Source of the DNA: Halomonas sp. 'Soap Lake #6'
GTDB taxonomy: Bacteria > Pseudomonadota > Gammaproteobacteria > Pseudomonadales > Halomonadaceae
Length of the DNA stretch: 64,000 nt
Assembly: GCF_003031405.1 (NCBI RefSeq)
Contig: NZ_CP020469.1
Span: 3,596,001 to 3,660,000, forward strand
Direction of reading: 5' to 3'
Shown here: in pieces, positions 17,013 to 26,312 of the stretch
Numbering within the stretch: position 1 is the first letter of the stretch
How the letters are laid out: each line of letters begins with the position of its first letter
The notes under the pieces: model-generated
Told to the model about the DNA's origin: nothing
Databases searched by the model: none
What the model saw: only the letters and a program-made list of their open reading frames with translations
Position numbers and translations under genes: made by a program

Positions 17013-18158
17013 TCAACGAATCAGCGTAACACTTGCAAACGTAGGCTCACCTTGAGCACACGCCAGTGCCTGTTGAGCACTTGAGAAAGGCTCGTTGGCA
17101 TTAGTCTCGCCCCCCCATCGCTTAATTAACGGTGGTGACTTAGCCTGATTATTTCCTTGGCGGTCATGCACTCCCAGGCGCTCATTCCTCGGCGGCACAC
17201 CAAAGTATTCACGGTAACACTTAGAGAAATGGGGGGTAGAAACGAAGCCGCACACGGAAGCAATTTCAATGATCGACAAGGGCGTTTGCTTGAGTAATTG
17301 TCGAGCACGCACTAAGCGCAATTTGAGGTAATAACGAGACGGTGAGCAAAGCAAATAGCGTTGAAACAACCGCTCTAACTGGCGACGTGAAACACCTACA
17401 TAACTTGCCAGTTCATCGAGTTCGATCGGTTCCTCAAGGTTGGATTCCATCAACGCCACGATCTCTAACAGCTTGGGCTGGGTAGTGCCCAACACGTGCT
17501 TAAGAGGAACGCGCTGCTGATCTTGCTCGTTACGTACACGCTCATAGATAAACATCTCGGAGATGCCTGCCGACAGCTCGCGGCCATGGTCGTGAGCGAT
17601 CAGGTTGAGCATCATATCAAGCGGTGCTGTTCCACCAGAAGCGGTAAATCGATCACGGTCGATAGAGAATAGATGCGCAGTGAGAATAACGTTTGGGAAA
17701 GCCTCCTGCATGGAAGCCAAGCACTCCCAATGAATACTGGCTTCATAGTGATCGAGCAACCCCGCCTTCCCCAGCGCCCAACTACCCGTACATACCGAGC
17801 CTAATCGTTTTAATTGGCGAGCCTGAGACTGAAGCCAGCGTATGTGTTCACGGGAAACGCTATGCTGCGGGCCTACCCCACCACAAACAACCACCCACTC
17901 AAGCGCTAGTGGGGTATGCATAGAGGCATCAGGTGTCACCTGCAACCCATCGCTGGCACGTACGGGCATACCATCTTGAGTCAAGGTATACCAGCGATAC
18001 AGCTCACGGCCAGCCAGTTGATTTGCCATCCGCAAAGGCTCTATTGCCGAAGCCAGGGAAATCAGTGTGAAATTATCTAACAGTAGAAAACCAAGGGTTT
18101 GCGGTTCGCCCGCACGATTGAGATTTTCTGTCAGGTCTTTTGCGTTATTCGATGTCAT
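17013..18158 (-). CDS. gbdR: GlxA/AraC-family regulator of glycine betaine catabolism, GbdR-like
   Basis: A 381-residue regulator with an N-terminal DJ-1/PfpI-like domain (IGF-type core FLLLDNFTLISLASAIEP near 25-42, VCGGVG near 91, GSVCTGSWALGKAGLLDHY near 125) and a C-terminal AraC helix-turn-helix (ELDELASYVGVSRRQLERLF near 242, IIEIASVCGFVSTPHFSKCY near 292). The N-terminal stretch closely resembles Pseudomonas GbdR, which senses glycine betaine or dimethylglycine and activates gbc, dgc and related genes. Start chosen at the ATG with GGAGGG nine bases upstream, not the GTG 18 bases earlier. It lies just upstream of the operon it should control. Confidence 0.88.
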   Translation of the reverse strand: MTSNNAKDLTENLNRAGEPQTLGFLLLDNFTLISLASAIEPLRMANQLAGRELYRWYTLTQDGMPVRASDGLQVTPDASMHTPLALEWVVVCGGVGPQHSVSREHIRWLQSQARQLKRLGSVCTGSWALGKAGLLDHYEASIHWECLASMQEAFPNVILTAHLFSIDRDRFTASGGTAPLDMMLNLIAHDHGRELSAGISEMFIYERVRNEQDQQRVPLKHVLGTTQPKLLEIVALMESNLEEPIELDELASYVGVSRRQLERLFQRYLLCSPSRYYLKLRLVRARQLLKQTPLSIIEIASVCGFVSTPHFSKCYREYFGVPPRNERLGVHDRQGNNQAKSPPLIKRWGGETNANEPFSSAQQALACAQGEPTFASVTLIR

Positions 18159-18555
18159 GGCCTTACCCTCCGTCACCTTTAAATCATCATTTTTTTCTTA
18201 TTAGTATATAGGTGTCGCTGGCGTCTTTTAGTTTCCTTTCACTGAGGTGAATACTCACTTGCAAAAGGGTGCACTACTCTGATGGTCGTATCTTGGCACG
18301 AATAGGGCGGATAGCGACAAAACTATCTCATAAAACCAATCGCTGGTCGCAAATGAAACACTGAACGTCGCTCCCAACATTACTGAAAGGTTATGGACGT
18401 AACGGTTTTACGGGTGGCGCTGAGCGAGGACATTGCGGAAGATCCGTTACAAATGTACGGATCGCCTCAAAGGGCAGGCTGGATGAATAGGCGAAATACC
18501 GGACTACCAAAATGCAGTACGCGCCGGTAGCCCATTGACGGGGCTACCGGGCTCC
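18159..18555. other. Intergenic region between gbdR and the TRAP operon
   Basis: No convincing gene. It should carry the gbdR promoter on the minus strand. GTCGC half-site-like pieces occur near 18313 (as GCGAC), 18346 and 18368; the 10-mer GTCGCAAATG at 18346 also occurs at 5971 upstream of the SSS gene, which may be chance. A 45-codon reading frame at 18393-18530 has GAAAGG before its ATG but no recognisable product. The TRAP terminator hairpin is at 18524-18550. Confidence 0.5.
18524..18550 (-). terminator. Terminator of the TRAP operon
   Basis: Ten-base perfect stem CCGGTAGCCC/GGGCTACCGG with a seven-base loop, five bases past the DctM stop on the minus strand. No long T-run follows. Confidence 0.7.
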
Positions 18556-19860
18556 TCAATTGGCCATAAAGTGTGGCAGCCAAAGCACTACTTGCGGCCA
18601 AACACTCACTATCAGGGCGGCAAGACACATCAGCAGGAAGAAGGGTAAAGAGGCCCATGCAACTCGGCTAATGCTTTCACCCGTCAGGCTCTGTAACACA
18701 AACAGATTGAAGCCAACAGGTGGCGTAATTTGGCCCAGCTCAATCATGATAATTAGAAAGATACCGAACCAAATAGGGTCAAATCCGGCGAGCAGCACAA
18801 TCGGCAGCGTAATCGGCAGACTCATGACAGTGATGGAAATGCCATCCAGAAATAGGCCCAACACAATATAGAACACGGCCAATGCCAACAGTAACAACAT
18901 CGGACTCAAATTCTGTGCTGCAATCCAGCCCGCTAGCTCTCGCGGCAAGTGTAGATATCCCATGGCTGTTGATAACAGCATAGCGGTTACCAGTAAGCTA
19001 CATACCATGATGGTCGTAATCAGCGTGCCACGAAATGCCTGAATCAGCATGGGAATGTTAATTTGACGCTCAAAAACCAGCAGTAGCAAGGTGGCAGTTA
19101 CGCCTACTGCAGCGGCTTCTGATGGCGTGGCGATACCACTATAAATAGAGCCGATGACAATGAAGATCAGTACTAAAATGGGCAGTAGCAGTAACAGTGA
19201 CTGTAATAGTGTCTGCCCAGAAATTGCCTGCTTAGGGGCAACTGACGGGTTCTTCCAAGCGCACAGGATAATGTAGCTACTATAAAGCGCGGCGATCAAC
19301 AGGCCTGGAACAACGCCAGCCATGAACAACTGACTGATCGATACTTCAGCCTGAACACCGTACACAATCATGACAATCGACGGGGGAATGAGCAAACCAA
19401 GGCTGCCAGCGCCAGCGAGTGAACCGATCGATAAATTACGGTTATAGCCCCGCGCTTTAAGCTCCTGGGTGGTTATTTTGCCGATCGTTGCGGTGGTTGC
19501 GGCGCTGGAGCCGCTAACCGCTGCGAATAGTGTACACCCCAGTACATTGGTATGCAGTATGCCGCCGGGTAGATGGCTGGTGATGGGCACCAACCCCTTA
19601 AACAAACGCTCAGAGAGATTGGAACGAAAAATCAGCTCACCCATAAGAATAAACAGCGGGATTGCTGAAAGCTCCCAGCTATTGCTGGCACGGTACAAAA
19701 TGCGGGAAAAAATCAGACCGATTCGATCCACTCCGAAATCACCGAGCAGCCAGAGTGAGCCGATGGAAGCTGCCAACATAGAGGCAAAAATCCAAGTGCC
19801 CATTGACAGGAAAAACAGCAGCAGAGCAGCAACGCCGACAGCAACCCAAAAAATCTCCAT
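18556..19860 (-). CDS. TRAP transporter large permease (DctM)
   Basis: A 434-residue protein with about 12 membrane segments. Features of the DctM family include IPLFILMGELIFRS near 56, TTATIGKIT, GSLGLLIPPSIVMIVYGV near 150, and GQITPPVGFNLFVLQ near 378. It forms the Na+-coupled translocation channel together with the small permease encoded upstream. ATG at 19860 is preferred to the GTG nine bases earlier. It is the last gene of a three-gene operon with dctQ and dctP homologues. The substrate is unknown. Confidence 0.92.
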   Translation of the reverse strand: MEIFWVAVGVAALLLFFLSMGTWIFASMLAASIGSLWLLGDFGVDRIGLIFSRILYRASNSWELSAIPLFILMGELIFRSNLSERLFKGLVPITSHLPGGILHTNVLGCTLFAAVSGSSAATTATIGKITTQELKARGYNRNLSIGSLAGAGSLGLLIPPSIVMIVYGVQAEVSISQLFMAGVVPGLLIAALYSSYIILCAWKNPSVAPKQAISGQTLLQSLLLLLPILVLIFIVIGSIYSGIATPSEAAAVGVTATLLLLVFERQINIPMLIQAFRGTLITTIMVCSLLVTAMLLSTAMGYLHLPRELAGWIAAQNLSPMLLLLALAVFYIVLGLFLDGISITVMSLPITLPIVLLAGFDPIWFGIFLIIMIELGQITPPVGFNLFVLQSLTGESISRVAWASLPFFLLMCLAALIVSVWPQVVLWLPHFMAN

Positions 19861-19884
19861 GATCTCCACCTTGTCAGTTTAGGG

Positions 19885-20397
19885 TTATGGAGCGCCTGCT
19901 AAATAACGCGAGCGTAGTAGCACTATCTTGATTGCGCGGACGACCAAGGTTAGCGAGATCAACCACATACCAATGAGAACCGCACCCTCAGGTAACCAGA
20001 TAGGGGTTTCCGCAAGGGTGTCGCTGGTAATCCCCCGACTATAGCTGCGCCGTACGTTTTGAAACCAGAATAGGGAGATCCAGATAAAGCAGCTTGCCGT
20101 TATCACGCTGCTGAATAGCTCTAGCGGCCAGTGGAATTTCTGAGGAATGCGATCCAGAATTAGAGAGACCCGAATCAGACCTCCCTTTTCAAGGACGTAG
20201 GGCAATCCTAAAAACGTCATGATAGCAACGGCATAACCGATGTATTCATCCATGACAAAGGTGGACTTGCCCAGCGACCGCAGGAGTATCTCCAGCATGA
20301 TATGGAGCAACATATAAATAATCAGTACCACTGCAACCAATGCACTTATACGGTTCAGTAGCATTGAGAGGCGCTCAGCAAATCGCAATAAGACCAT
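19885..20397 (-). CDS. TRAP transporter small permease (DctQ)
   Basis: A 170-residue protein with four predicted membrane helices, the usual layout of DctQ. It has the conserved stretch MDEYIGYAVAIMTFLGLPYVLEKGGLIRVSL (about 49-79), including the family's G-x-x-L-x-K-G-G/H region. It pairs with the large permease 24 bases downstream and begins three bases after the binding-protein gene's stop, so translation is probably coupled. Confidence 0.88.
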   Translation of the reverse strand: MVLLRFAERLSMLLNRISALVAVVLIIYMLLHIMLEILLRSLGKSTFVMDEYIGYAVAIMTFLGLPYVLEKGGLIRVSLILDRIPQKFHWPLELFSSVITASCFIWISLFWFQNVRRSYSRGITSDTLAETPIWLPEGAVLIGMWLISLTLVVRAIKIVLLRSRYLAGAP

Positions 20398-20400
20398 TAT

Positions 20401-21420
20401 TTATTCACCCTGGAACTGGCCCAAGATCTCCTGGCCTCTGTCACCTGCAGATTCCAGCCAATTCGTCACAACGCTGGAGGCAGCCTGAGAAAGGGCGTCG
20501 GTAAGCGCAGGCGATACGGCATCGTTGATAGTGACATCATGCTGGCTGAGCGTTTGGTAGTTTTCTGCGGTGCGGGTTTCAACTGTTTCCCAATTATGCA
20601 GGTCGGTCAACCGAGCCGCTTCAAGAATGGCATCTTGCTGCTCAGCACTTAATGAATCAAACACGCTCTTGTTCATATGAACCATGTTGAGCGGAATAGC
20701 ATACTGAATGGCAGTGAAGTGATCCTGATGCTCCCAGAAACTGCCATTGGCGCCCGCTTCTGCAGAGGTGAGTACGGCAGTGATGCCGCCGGTCGCCAGT
20801 TGCGGAACCACATCACCCCAGGATAGGCTCACGGGGGCAGCTCCAATATTACGGAAAGTTTCGGTGCCGTTACGGTCAAACGTACGTATTTTCAGGCTAC
20901 GCAAATCGTATTGATCGTTGATTGCATTTTTCGACCAGATGCCACTAGGAGGCCAAGGTGATGCATAGAGCAATATCTGGTCATTCTCTTCGAACACGGC
21001 CTCATAGTAAGGTTTGGAGATGTCATAAAGGCGTCGTGCATCCCCAATGTCCTCAACAATAAACGGTAGTGAGGAAAGCAGAAAGATGGGATCAATGCCG
21101 CTCATGGTACCTGACAGGGTATCGGCAATTTCAACCGCACCATCTGCTACGGCGTAGAAATGATCAGCAGAATTAAAACCCAGCGCACCGCCTGTATGCA
21201 GCGTAATGTTGACATCGCCGTTAGTCAGTTCACGTACGCTTTCAATAAAATAGGCATCCCCCTGGGCATGAATCGACGTTGCATTATATTCGTTGGAAAA
21301 GTCCATATTCACTGACTGTGAATAGGCTTGCCCACTGATTAAACATGCACCTACAACAACAGCGGCACTGAAAATACCTTTAACATTCAACTGGGCAAGA
21401 TGTTGTGAATTATGTGCCAT
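20401..21420 (-). CDS. TRAP transporter periplasmic substrate-binding protein (DctP)
   Basis: A 339-residue DctP-type extracytoplasmic binding protein with a signal peptide (hydrophobic 14-30, cleavage probably after QAYSQ). The arginine that usually contacts a substrate carboxylate appears in LRSLKIRTFDRNGTETF near 173-189, so an organic acid ligand is likely. First gene of the TRAP operon; AGGATTACCTG precedes the ATG. Adjacent to gbdR, but nothing ties it directly to betaine. Confidence 0.9.
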   Translation of the reverse strand: MAHNSQHLAQLNVKGIFSAAVVVGACLISGQAYSQSVNMDFSNEYNATSIHAQGDAYFIESVRELTNGDVNITLHTGGALGFNSADHFYAVADGAVEIADTLSGTMSGIDPIFLLSSLPFIVEDIGDARRLYDISKPYYEAVFEENDQILLYASPWPPSGIWSKNAINDQYDLRSLKIRTFDRNGTETFRNIGAAPVSLSWGDVVPQLATGGITAVLTSAEAGANGSFWEHQDHFTAIQYAIPLNMVHMNKSVFDSLSAEQQDAILEAARLTDLHNWETVETRTAENYQTLSQHDVTINDAVSPALTDALSQAASSVVTNWLESAGDRGQEILGQFQGE

Positions 21421-21768
21421 CAGGTAATCCTAACGTTGGGTAAACACTTCAAGATTAACGTAATGGCCAAAAGTGGCCGCTATCAATACGACGTGTAATT
21501 ACCCCTATACGCCTGACACACTGTTCCCCACCGCCTAACTGATGACAATGTCCTACAGCAGTAGGGGCTGGTTTCCTGACGACCTGATTGAATGTGATGT
21601 GCCCCTTGCAACGTGGCAAAACGACTGCCGAGCGGGAGGCCATTCCAGGTTCAATATAGCAGCACTGGCATAGCTGGCCAGGCGCGTTAAAAATAGCCGT
21701 GAAAGTTGAGCCGGTTCACAAGCGGCAGAACTGCCCGTTAGACCCGATCTATCCCATTGTCTAGCTGG
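21421..21768. other. Intergenic stretch upstream of the TRAP operon, no gene recognised
   Basis: About 350 bases without a credible gene. Short frames exist on the minus strand but have no recognisable product or ribosome binding site. Since an IS256-type relic follows directly at 21769, this may be decayed mobile-element sequence. The TRAP promoter should lie at its left end. Confidence 0.45.
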
Positions 21769-21900
21769 ATGCATTATGCGGAAGATCCGTGACCTGGAAG
21801 GACGACAAGGCCGCTACGACCGATCTGAAACAGATCTACCCGTCAGCTACAGAACACGTAGCCCGGCAGACACTGGAGACCTTCGGAGAACACGGAATAG
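21769..21900 (+). pseudogene. Degenerate IS256/Mutator-family transposase fragment
   Basis: Reading with frame changes gives L-C-I-M-R-K-I-R-D followed by WKDDKAATTDLKQIYPSATE, then ARQTLETFGE. This matches the central part of IS256-family transposases, where C-I-V-H-x-I-R-N-S is followed by S-W-K-D-R-K-x-x-x-x-D-L-K-x-I-Y-x-A. A TAG interrupts just upstream, two extra bases lie before the Cys codon, and one frame change separates the two parts. Both ends of the gene and any terminal repeats are missing. It is a relic, not an active element. Confidence 0.65.
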
Positions 21901-22013
21901 TCAGGACCCAAGCCGGACAAAACCCTACGAGATGCGTTAGATGCTGTACCTTGTTCAATAAAGGCGTCCCTTCACACTCTGGTGGGAGTATAGAGTTACA
22001 AACCAAAATACAG

Positions 22014-22019
22014 TATAAT
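22014..22019 (+). promoter_or_regulatory. Possible -10 element of the M48 protease gene
   Basis: TATAAT in an AT-rich region, 82 bases upstream of the protease ATG. No good -35 element is seen at the right spacing, so confidence is low. Confidence 0.35.
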
Positions 22020-22101
22020 TAGCAATCGTTTATGTAGGCGCAGTATTTACTTAGCGAATTATATTATTTTTTAAACACATATATCGACAAAGGAACTGGC
22101 G

Positions 22102-22863
22102 ATGCAAACAACGCCTCTTGTACGCAAAACATCCTGCATTTTAGGTTTAGCCACCGCCCTGGTTCTCAGCGGTTGTCAATCTGGTGCAGATATCGGAGGT
22201 CTGATGTCGGCAGGCAGTAGTTTAGCAGGTGCTGCCACCATGACAGATCAGCAAATGCACCAACTTGGCGATCAAACCATTGCCCAGCTTGATGCCCAGC
22301 ATCAGGTTGTCTCAGCCGACAGTGACTATGCAGAACGCCTAGCCCGTCTTACCCAAGGCTGGGAAGTCGTCGACGGCCACACCCTGGATTACGATGTCTA
22401 CCAACTGGATGAAATCAACGCCTTTGCAGTACCTAACGGCGCGATCCGGCTGCATACTGGGCTGATGGATGAAATGACAGATGATGAAGTGAGTTACGTG
22501 ATTGCCCACGAAATTGGGCACGTTGTGTTGGGGCACTCCAAACGCGCTTTCCAAGTTGCTTACGCAGCATCTTCCGCACGTGAAGCCGCTGCCGCCAGCG
22601 GAAGCGCCACTGCTGCCGCACTTTCAAGCTCTGAACTTGGCGAGTTGGGCGAAAAGTTGGTAAATGCCCAGTTCTCCCAGCGTCAGGAAAATGAGGCTGA
22701 TGATTACGCCATTGAGCTAATGCAGCGTCACGATATGGATGCAAGCGCTGCCGTCACCGCTCTGCGTAAACTAGAAGCTAAATATGGTAACAGCAGCAGC
22801 TTCTTCTCCAGCCATCCAGCCCCAGGTGACCGGGCCGAGCGTCTGGAAACAGCGCTGAACTAA
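22102..22863 (+). CDS. M48-family metalloprotease lipoprotein
   Basis: A 253-residue protein with a lipoprotein signal (LVLSGC, lipidated Cys25) and an M48 zinc protease domain. The catalytic HEIGH is at residues 136-140, and the third ligand is probably the Glu in NEADDYAIELM near 198. Size and layout resemble E. coli LoiP/YggG, which degrades proteins in the periplasm at the outer membrane. AAGGA precedes the ATG. A 13-base hairpin follows. It stands alone between the IS relic and a divergent small gene. Confidence 0.9.
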   Translation: MQTTPLVRKTSCILGLATALVLSGCQSGADIGGLMSAGSSLAGAATMTDQQMHQLGDQTIAQLDAQHQVVSADSDYAERLARLTQGWEVVDGHTLDYDVYQLDEINAFAVPNGAIRLHTGLMDEMTDDEVSYVIAHEIGHVVLGHSKRAFQVAYAASSAREAAAASGSATAAALSSSELGELGEKLVNAQFSQRQENEADDYAIELMQRHDMDASAAVTALRKLEAKYGNSSSFFSSHPAPGDRAERLETALN

Positions 22864-22926
22864 TTATTTAAGCCAATTACCGGCTAAGCTAATCACTGGC
22901 TTCTAGACAAGCAGTAATCGCACAAC

Positions 22927-22963
22927 TTTGCCAAGTAAGTTCTATCGAGCCTTACTTGGCAAA
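22927..22963. terminator. Hairpin downstream of the M48 protease gene
   Basis: TTTGCCAAGTAAG pairs with CTTACTTGGCAAA (13 pairs, 11-base loop), 63 bases beyond the stop. The following sequence has no T-run on the plus strand, but the minus strand ends with AAAGTTG; either direction is possible. Confidence 0.6.
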
Positions 22964-23044
22964 GGTTGAGGTACAAAGCGTAAGCATTATCTGCAATGAC
23001 AGATCTAACAATTATCAATGCGCTCAGTAGCCCACGAAAGCTTC

Positions 23045-23284
23045 TTACAAAGTGGGGTCGTTTGTATTATCAGACTTAAACATAGGTAGACGACGCTTGA
23101 TGGCTTGCGCTGCTCTCGGAACAGCGATTAAACGGATCAGATAAGCGATTACCAGACCAGCGATAATCGAAAATAGCATGCCCATCCCTACACGAAACAT
23201 CAGTGCCGTAAAAAAAGCAGCCAGTACCGCCGTTAGAATTTCTTCTAGATGACCTTGAATCCATTCGCGCCAACTGGGTTGCAT
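23045..23284 (-). CDS. Small two-helix membrane protein, unknown function
   Basis: A 79-residue protein with two hydrophobic segments (about 14-31 and 34-53) containing small residues and methionines, followed by a basic amphipathic stretch (PRAAQAIKRRLP). AGGAGAT lies before the ATG at 23284, which decides this start over an in-frame one 29 codons upstream. No family recognised; it could be a membrane stress peptide. It is monocistronic by spacing. Confidence 0.7.
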   Translation of the reverse strand: MQPSWREWIQGHLEEILTAVLAAFFTALMFRVGMGMLFSIIAGLVIAYLIRLIAVPRAAQAIKRRLPMFKSDNTNDPTL

Positions 23285-23484
23285 AAATATCTCCTGATTA
23301 GTGAAGTCGTCACAATTACTCACCACGGTGACCGAGCATGCCACTCTAAAGCAGCCCACACACGCCCGCAAATTATCCTATATATCACCTTACCCGCGCT
23401 CCGAGCCTCCCGGTCATCTTGGCGACTGCCAGCTCACTCTACGAACAGAACAGCCACTCTTCTTACCAGGGTCTGTTGATGCGC

Positions 23485-24294
23485 TTAGTCATCTAGCCAG
23501 GCGATAATTTCTCTACTAACAAGCTCAGGATGTGTCATGTGAATACAGTGTCCTTCGCTTGCTATGATACGCAGTGTGCTATTAGGCATATGCGCATGAA
23601 CATAACGGCCTACTTCGGGACTGGCAAGGGTATCTACCTGGCTTTGAAGTACTAGTGCAGCGTGCTGCGCTTGGGGTAGTAGATAACGATAGTCCGAAAA
23701 AAAGGTAGCCCTAGCGAATGCCTTGGCAAATACCGGATCAGTAGAGCAAAAGCTATTAGAAAGCTCGTCAATTAATGCCTGTGGGCTTTCTCCCCCCATT
23801 ACTAGCGGTGCTAGGTAATTAGCCCACCCAATATAATTCCGATCCATAAGATCAAGGAGTCCTTCAAGATCGGCGCGTTCAAAGCCACCACGATAATCAG
23901 GAGGCATGTTCAAAAAGCAAGGTGATGGGCAAATCATAACCTGACTAGAGAAGCGCGTAGGGTTTGCAATTGATGCCAGTAAGCCAATTGTACCGCTCAC
24001 CGAGTGACCAACAAAATGCACTCCCTCAAGATCTAAGGCTTCACAGATCTCAGTTACATCAAGCGCATAGCCCTCTAATGTGCTATAACGAGACTCACTA
24101 AAGGCGGATGTTTGTGACTGACCTGAACCTACATAATCAAATAATACCAGTGTGTACTGCTCTTTTAATTGGGGAACAAGGTACTGCCACATATTTTGAT
24201 CGCAACCAAAGCCGTGGGCTAGCATTAGTACTTTTTCTCCAGACCCCACAACAGTTACATTATTGCGGGCTATTATTCGTTTTTTTATTAGCAC
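23485..24294 (-). CDS. RsbQ-like alpha/beta hydrolase
   Basis: A 269-residue alpha/beta hydrolase, the same length as Bacillus subtilis RsbQ, with the triad readable as Ser98 (GHSVSG), Asp221 (QVDTLASPEVG) and His249 (SEGHCIH), each offset by two from RsbQ Ser96-Asp219-His247. RsbQ acts with the PAS-domain phosphatase RsbP, presumably by making or handling a PAS ligand; plant D14/KAI2 hormone receptors belong to the same group. Starts at GTG with GAGGGG nine bases upstream. It lies 20 bases after a PAS-GGDEF-EAL gene on the same strand, so the two are probably cotranscribed and partners. Confidence 0.88.
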   Translation of the reverse strand: MLIKKRIIARNNVTVVGSGEKVLMLAHGFGCDQNMWQYLVPQLKEQYTLVLFDYVGSGQSQTSAFSESRYSTLEGYALDVTEICEALDLEGVHFVGHSVSGTIGLLASIANPTRFSSQVMICPSPCFLNMPPDYRGGFERADLEGLLDLMDRNYIGWANYLAPLVMGGESPQALIDELSNSFCSTDPVFAKAFARATFFSDYRYLLPQAQHAALVLQSQVDTLASPEVGRYVHAHMPNSTLRIIASEGHCIHMTHPELVSREIIAWLDD

Positions 24295-24314
24295 GTTAGA
24301 GTTACCCCTCGGCT

Positions 24315-26057
24315 TTAAGTATCTACACCGTTAAACTTCTTTTGAAACTCCCGCTGGTACCATTCATCCACCCACCTTCCAAAATCTTGGGCAGGCATAG
24401 GGCGAGCAATAAAATAACCTTGCCCACACTCACAGCCGAGTCCAATAAGCTGCTGACTATGCTCTAGCACTTCAACACCTTCAGCGACTAAATCACAGTC
24501 AAATGCCCGTGCAAAACCAATGACGCCTTTAAGAATGGCGAGGTCACCAGTGCTGGTTAGCATGTTCTGCACAAAACTACGGTCGATTTTTAGTGTATCG
24601 ACCGATAGGTCTCTGAGATGGCTTAAAGAGGAATAACCAGTACCAAAGTCATCTAATGAGATTCGGATTCCCATCACCCTACAGGCATTAAGGACGGAGT
24701 ACACATGCTTCACATCCTCGATGGTGCTTGTTTCCAATACTTCAAGCTCAAGCCGCTGTTTGGGCAGTCCTGGAAAACCAGCCAGTATATTGCTTAAAGC
24801 GTGAAGAAATCGGGAATGCTGTAAGTGGTACCCATCAACATTGACACTAACATGCAAGTCCAAGCCTTGCTGAAGCCACGTCTGCAATTGACAAAGTGCA
24901 CTAGTGATAACCCACTTCCCTAGCTCCACCCCGGTAGAAGTATTATTGAGAACGGGTAGAAAAGTTGCTGGCGATTTCAGTCCTTCACTGGGATGATTCC
25001 AGCGTATTAGTGCCTCAGCTCCCAGCACTCTCCCGGTAACCATGTTAACCTTGGGTTGGTAATAGAGCTCAAACTCACCAGCTTTCATGGCTGCCCTGAT
25101 AGCCGATAGCTCTGCGTGTTTTCCTTTCTGGATTCGCTCGTTGTCCACATTAAATAGACAGACTTGGTTCTTTCCCGCCAGCTTGGCTTGATACATTGCT
25201 TGGTCGGCTTGGCGAATTAATTGATCTGGCTCAACCTCTTTTGATTGTGGGTAGAGCGTAACGCCAATACTTGCAGAAAGCTTTAGCCGTACTGAATCTA
25301 TATCGAAAGGTTCAGCTAACTTCTTGATAAGCCGAGACAGTGACTCCTCAACCAGGCCCGCACTAAAACGACCATTTAAAAAAATAACGAACTCATCACC
25401 GCCAAAGCGGGCAATTAAGTCATCACCTCTTAGATTACTGGATAACCGCTTGGCTACTAACTGAAGTATCTTGTCACCCAAGTGGTGCCCATGGAGGTCA
25501 TTGACCTCTTTGAAACCATCAAGGTCGACAAACGCAAGAGCAAATGCAATATCATCTCTGTTTCGCGCAGTAACCTTCTGATCAAGGTATTTAGCCAGTG
25601 CAGCGCGGTTAGGTAAGCCTGTCAACTGATCAGTGTCAGAAGCCCTTCGTAGCAAGGACGCTTTCTGCTCCAGCAGCTTTTTGGTTTCCGTCAGCTCTTC
25701 AAACAACTGCTCAGTGCGGCTGGCACTACTGATGCTCCAGAAAAATCGCTCATTAGTGCAGTCATCACACAAAATACTGACCATTATCGGTAAAGTGTGT
25801 TTGGATTTAGTCTCCATGGTCAGGCGAATTTCATAACACTTTTTCTCACGCACCAAAATGGGCACTATATAAGTGTCATACATAATTTGTGACGCCTTGT
25901 TCAGCAACGTAAACAAGTCAGCGCCCAGAAGCTCTTCCGTTGAATAACCGTGACACTCTTCAAGGTGGCGATTACAGTAAATAATCCGACGCTTATTGTC
26001 GGTAACCATGCATCCCACAGGGAAAGCGTCGAGCGAAAACAGGTTGGATGAGTACAT
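24315..26057 (-). CDS. PAS-GGDEF-EAL cyclic di-GMP signalling protein
   Basis: A 580-residue cytosolic protein. Residues 5-110 form a PAS domain (CMVTDNKRRIIYCNRHLEE, GYSTEELLGADLFTL), 113-137 a probable coiled-coil linker, 140-300 a GGDEF domain with intact GGDEF (219-223) and product-inhibition site RGDD (210-213), and 320-570 an EAL domain with EALIRW (348-353), DDFGTGYSSL and LVAEGVE. Both catalytic halves look intact, so it could make or degrade c-di-GMP. No membrane segment. AAGGTAGATC precedes the ATG. Its PAS domain may receive a signal from the cotranscribed RsbQ-like hydrolase. Confidence 0.92.
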   Translation of the reverse strand: MYSSNLFSLDAFPVGCMVTDNKRRIIYCNRHLEECHGYSTEELLGADLFTLLNKASQIMYDTYIVPILVREKKCYEIRLTMETKSKHTLPIMVSILCDDCTNERFFWSISSASRTEQLFEELTETKKLLEQKASLLRRASDTDQLTGLPNRAALAKYLDQKVTARNRDDIAFALAFVDLDGFKEVNDLHGHHLGDKILQLVAKRLSSNLRGDDLIARFGGDEFVIFLNGRFSAGLVEESLSRLIKKLAEPFDIDSVRLKLSASIGVTLYPQSKEVEPDQLIRQADQAMYQAKLAGKNQVCLFNVDNERIQKGKHAELSAIRAAMKAGEFELYYQPKVNMVTGRVLGAEALIRWNHPSEGLKSPATFLPVLNNTSTGVELGKWVITSALCQLQTWLQQGLDLHVSVNVDGYHLQHSRFLHALSNILAGFPGLPKQRLELEVLETSTIEDVKHVYSVLNACRVMGIRISLDDFGTGYSSLSHLRDLSVDTLKIDRSFVQNMLTSTGDLAILKGVIGFARAFDCDLVAEGVEVLEHSQQLIGLGCECGQGYFIARPMPAQDFGRWVDEWYQREFQKKFNGVDT

Positions 26058-26312
26058 GATCTACCTTGAATAATGTCACGATGATCTATGCGTAAAATTT
26101 TTACACTTCCATATAATCTCCGATAATTAGCCAAGTTGCTATTTTTATGGCGTAACCAATTGATACCAAGTATAAATAAATACACAACCTACGCATTATC
26201 AAAGAGGTTTAATGTGTTAGCAGCATCCCTTTGTCCACGAACAGCGGGTATATAGAAAGGTTATCTATAGGCCCCACCCTCACTTAGTAATTCTCCGTGG
26301 CATCATAAGTAC

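Noticed and set aside
18393-18530. A 45-codon frame starting after GAAAGG between gbdR and the TRAP operon
   Set aside because: No recognised product, and its end overlaps the TRAP terminator hairpin. It shares GCGGAAGATCCGT with the IS256 relic region at 21779, but a 13-base match is expected by chance somewhere in a window of this size.
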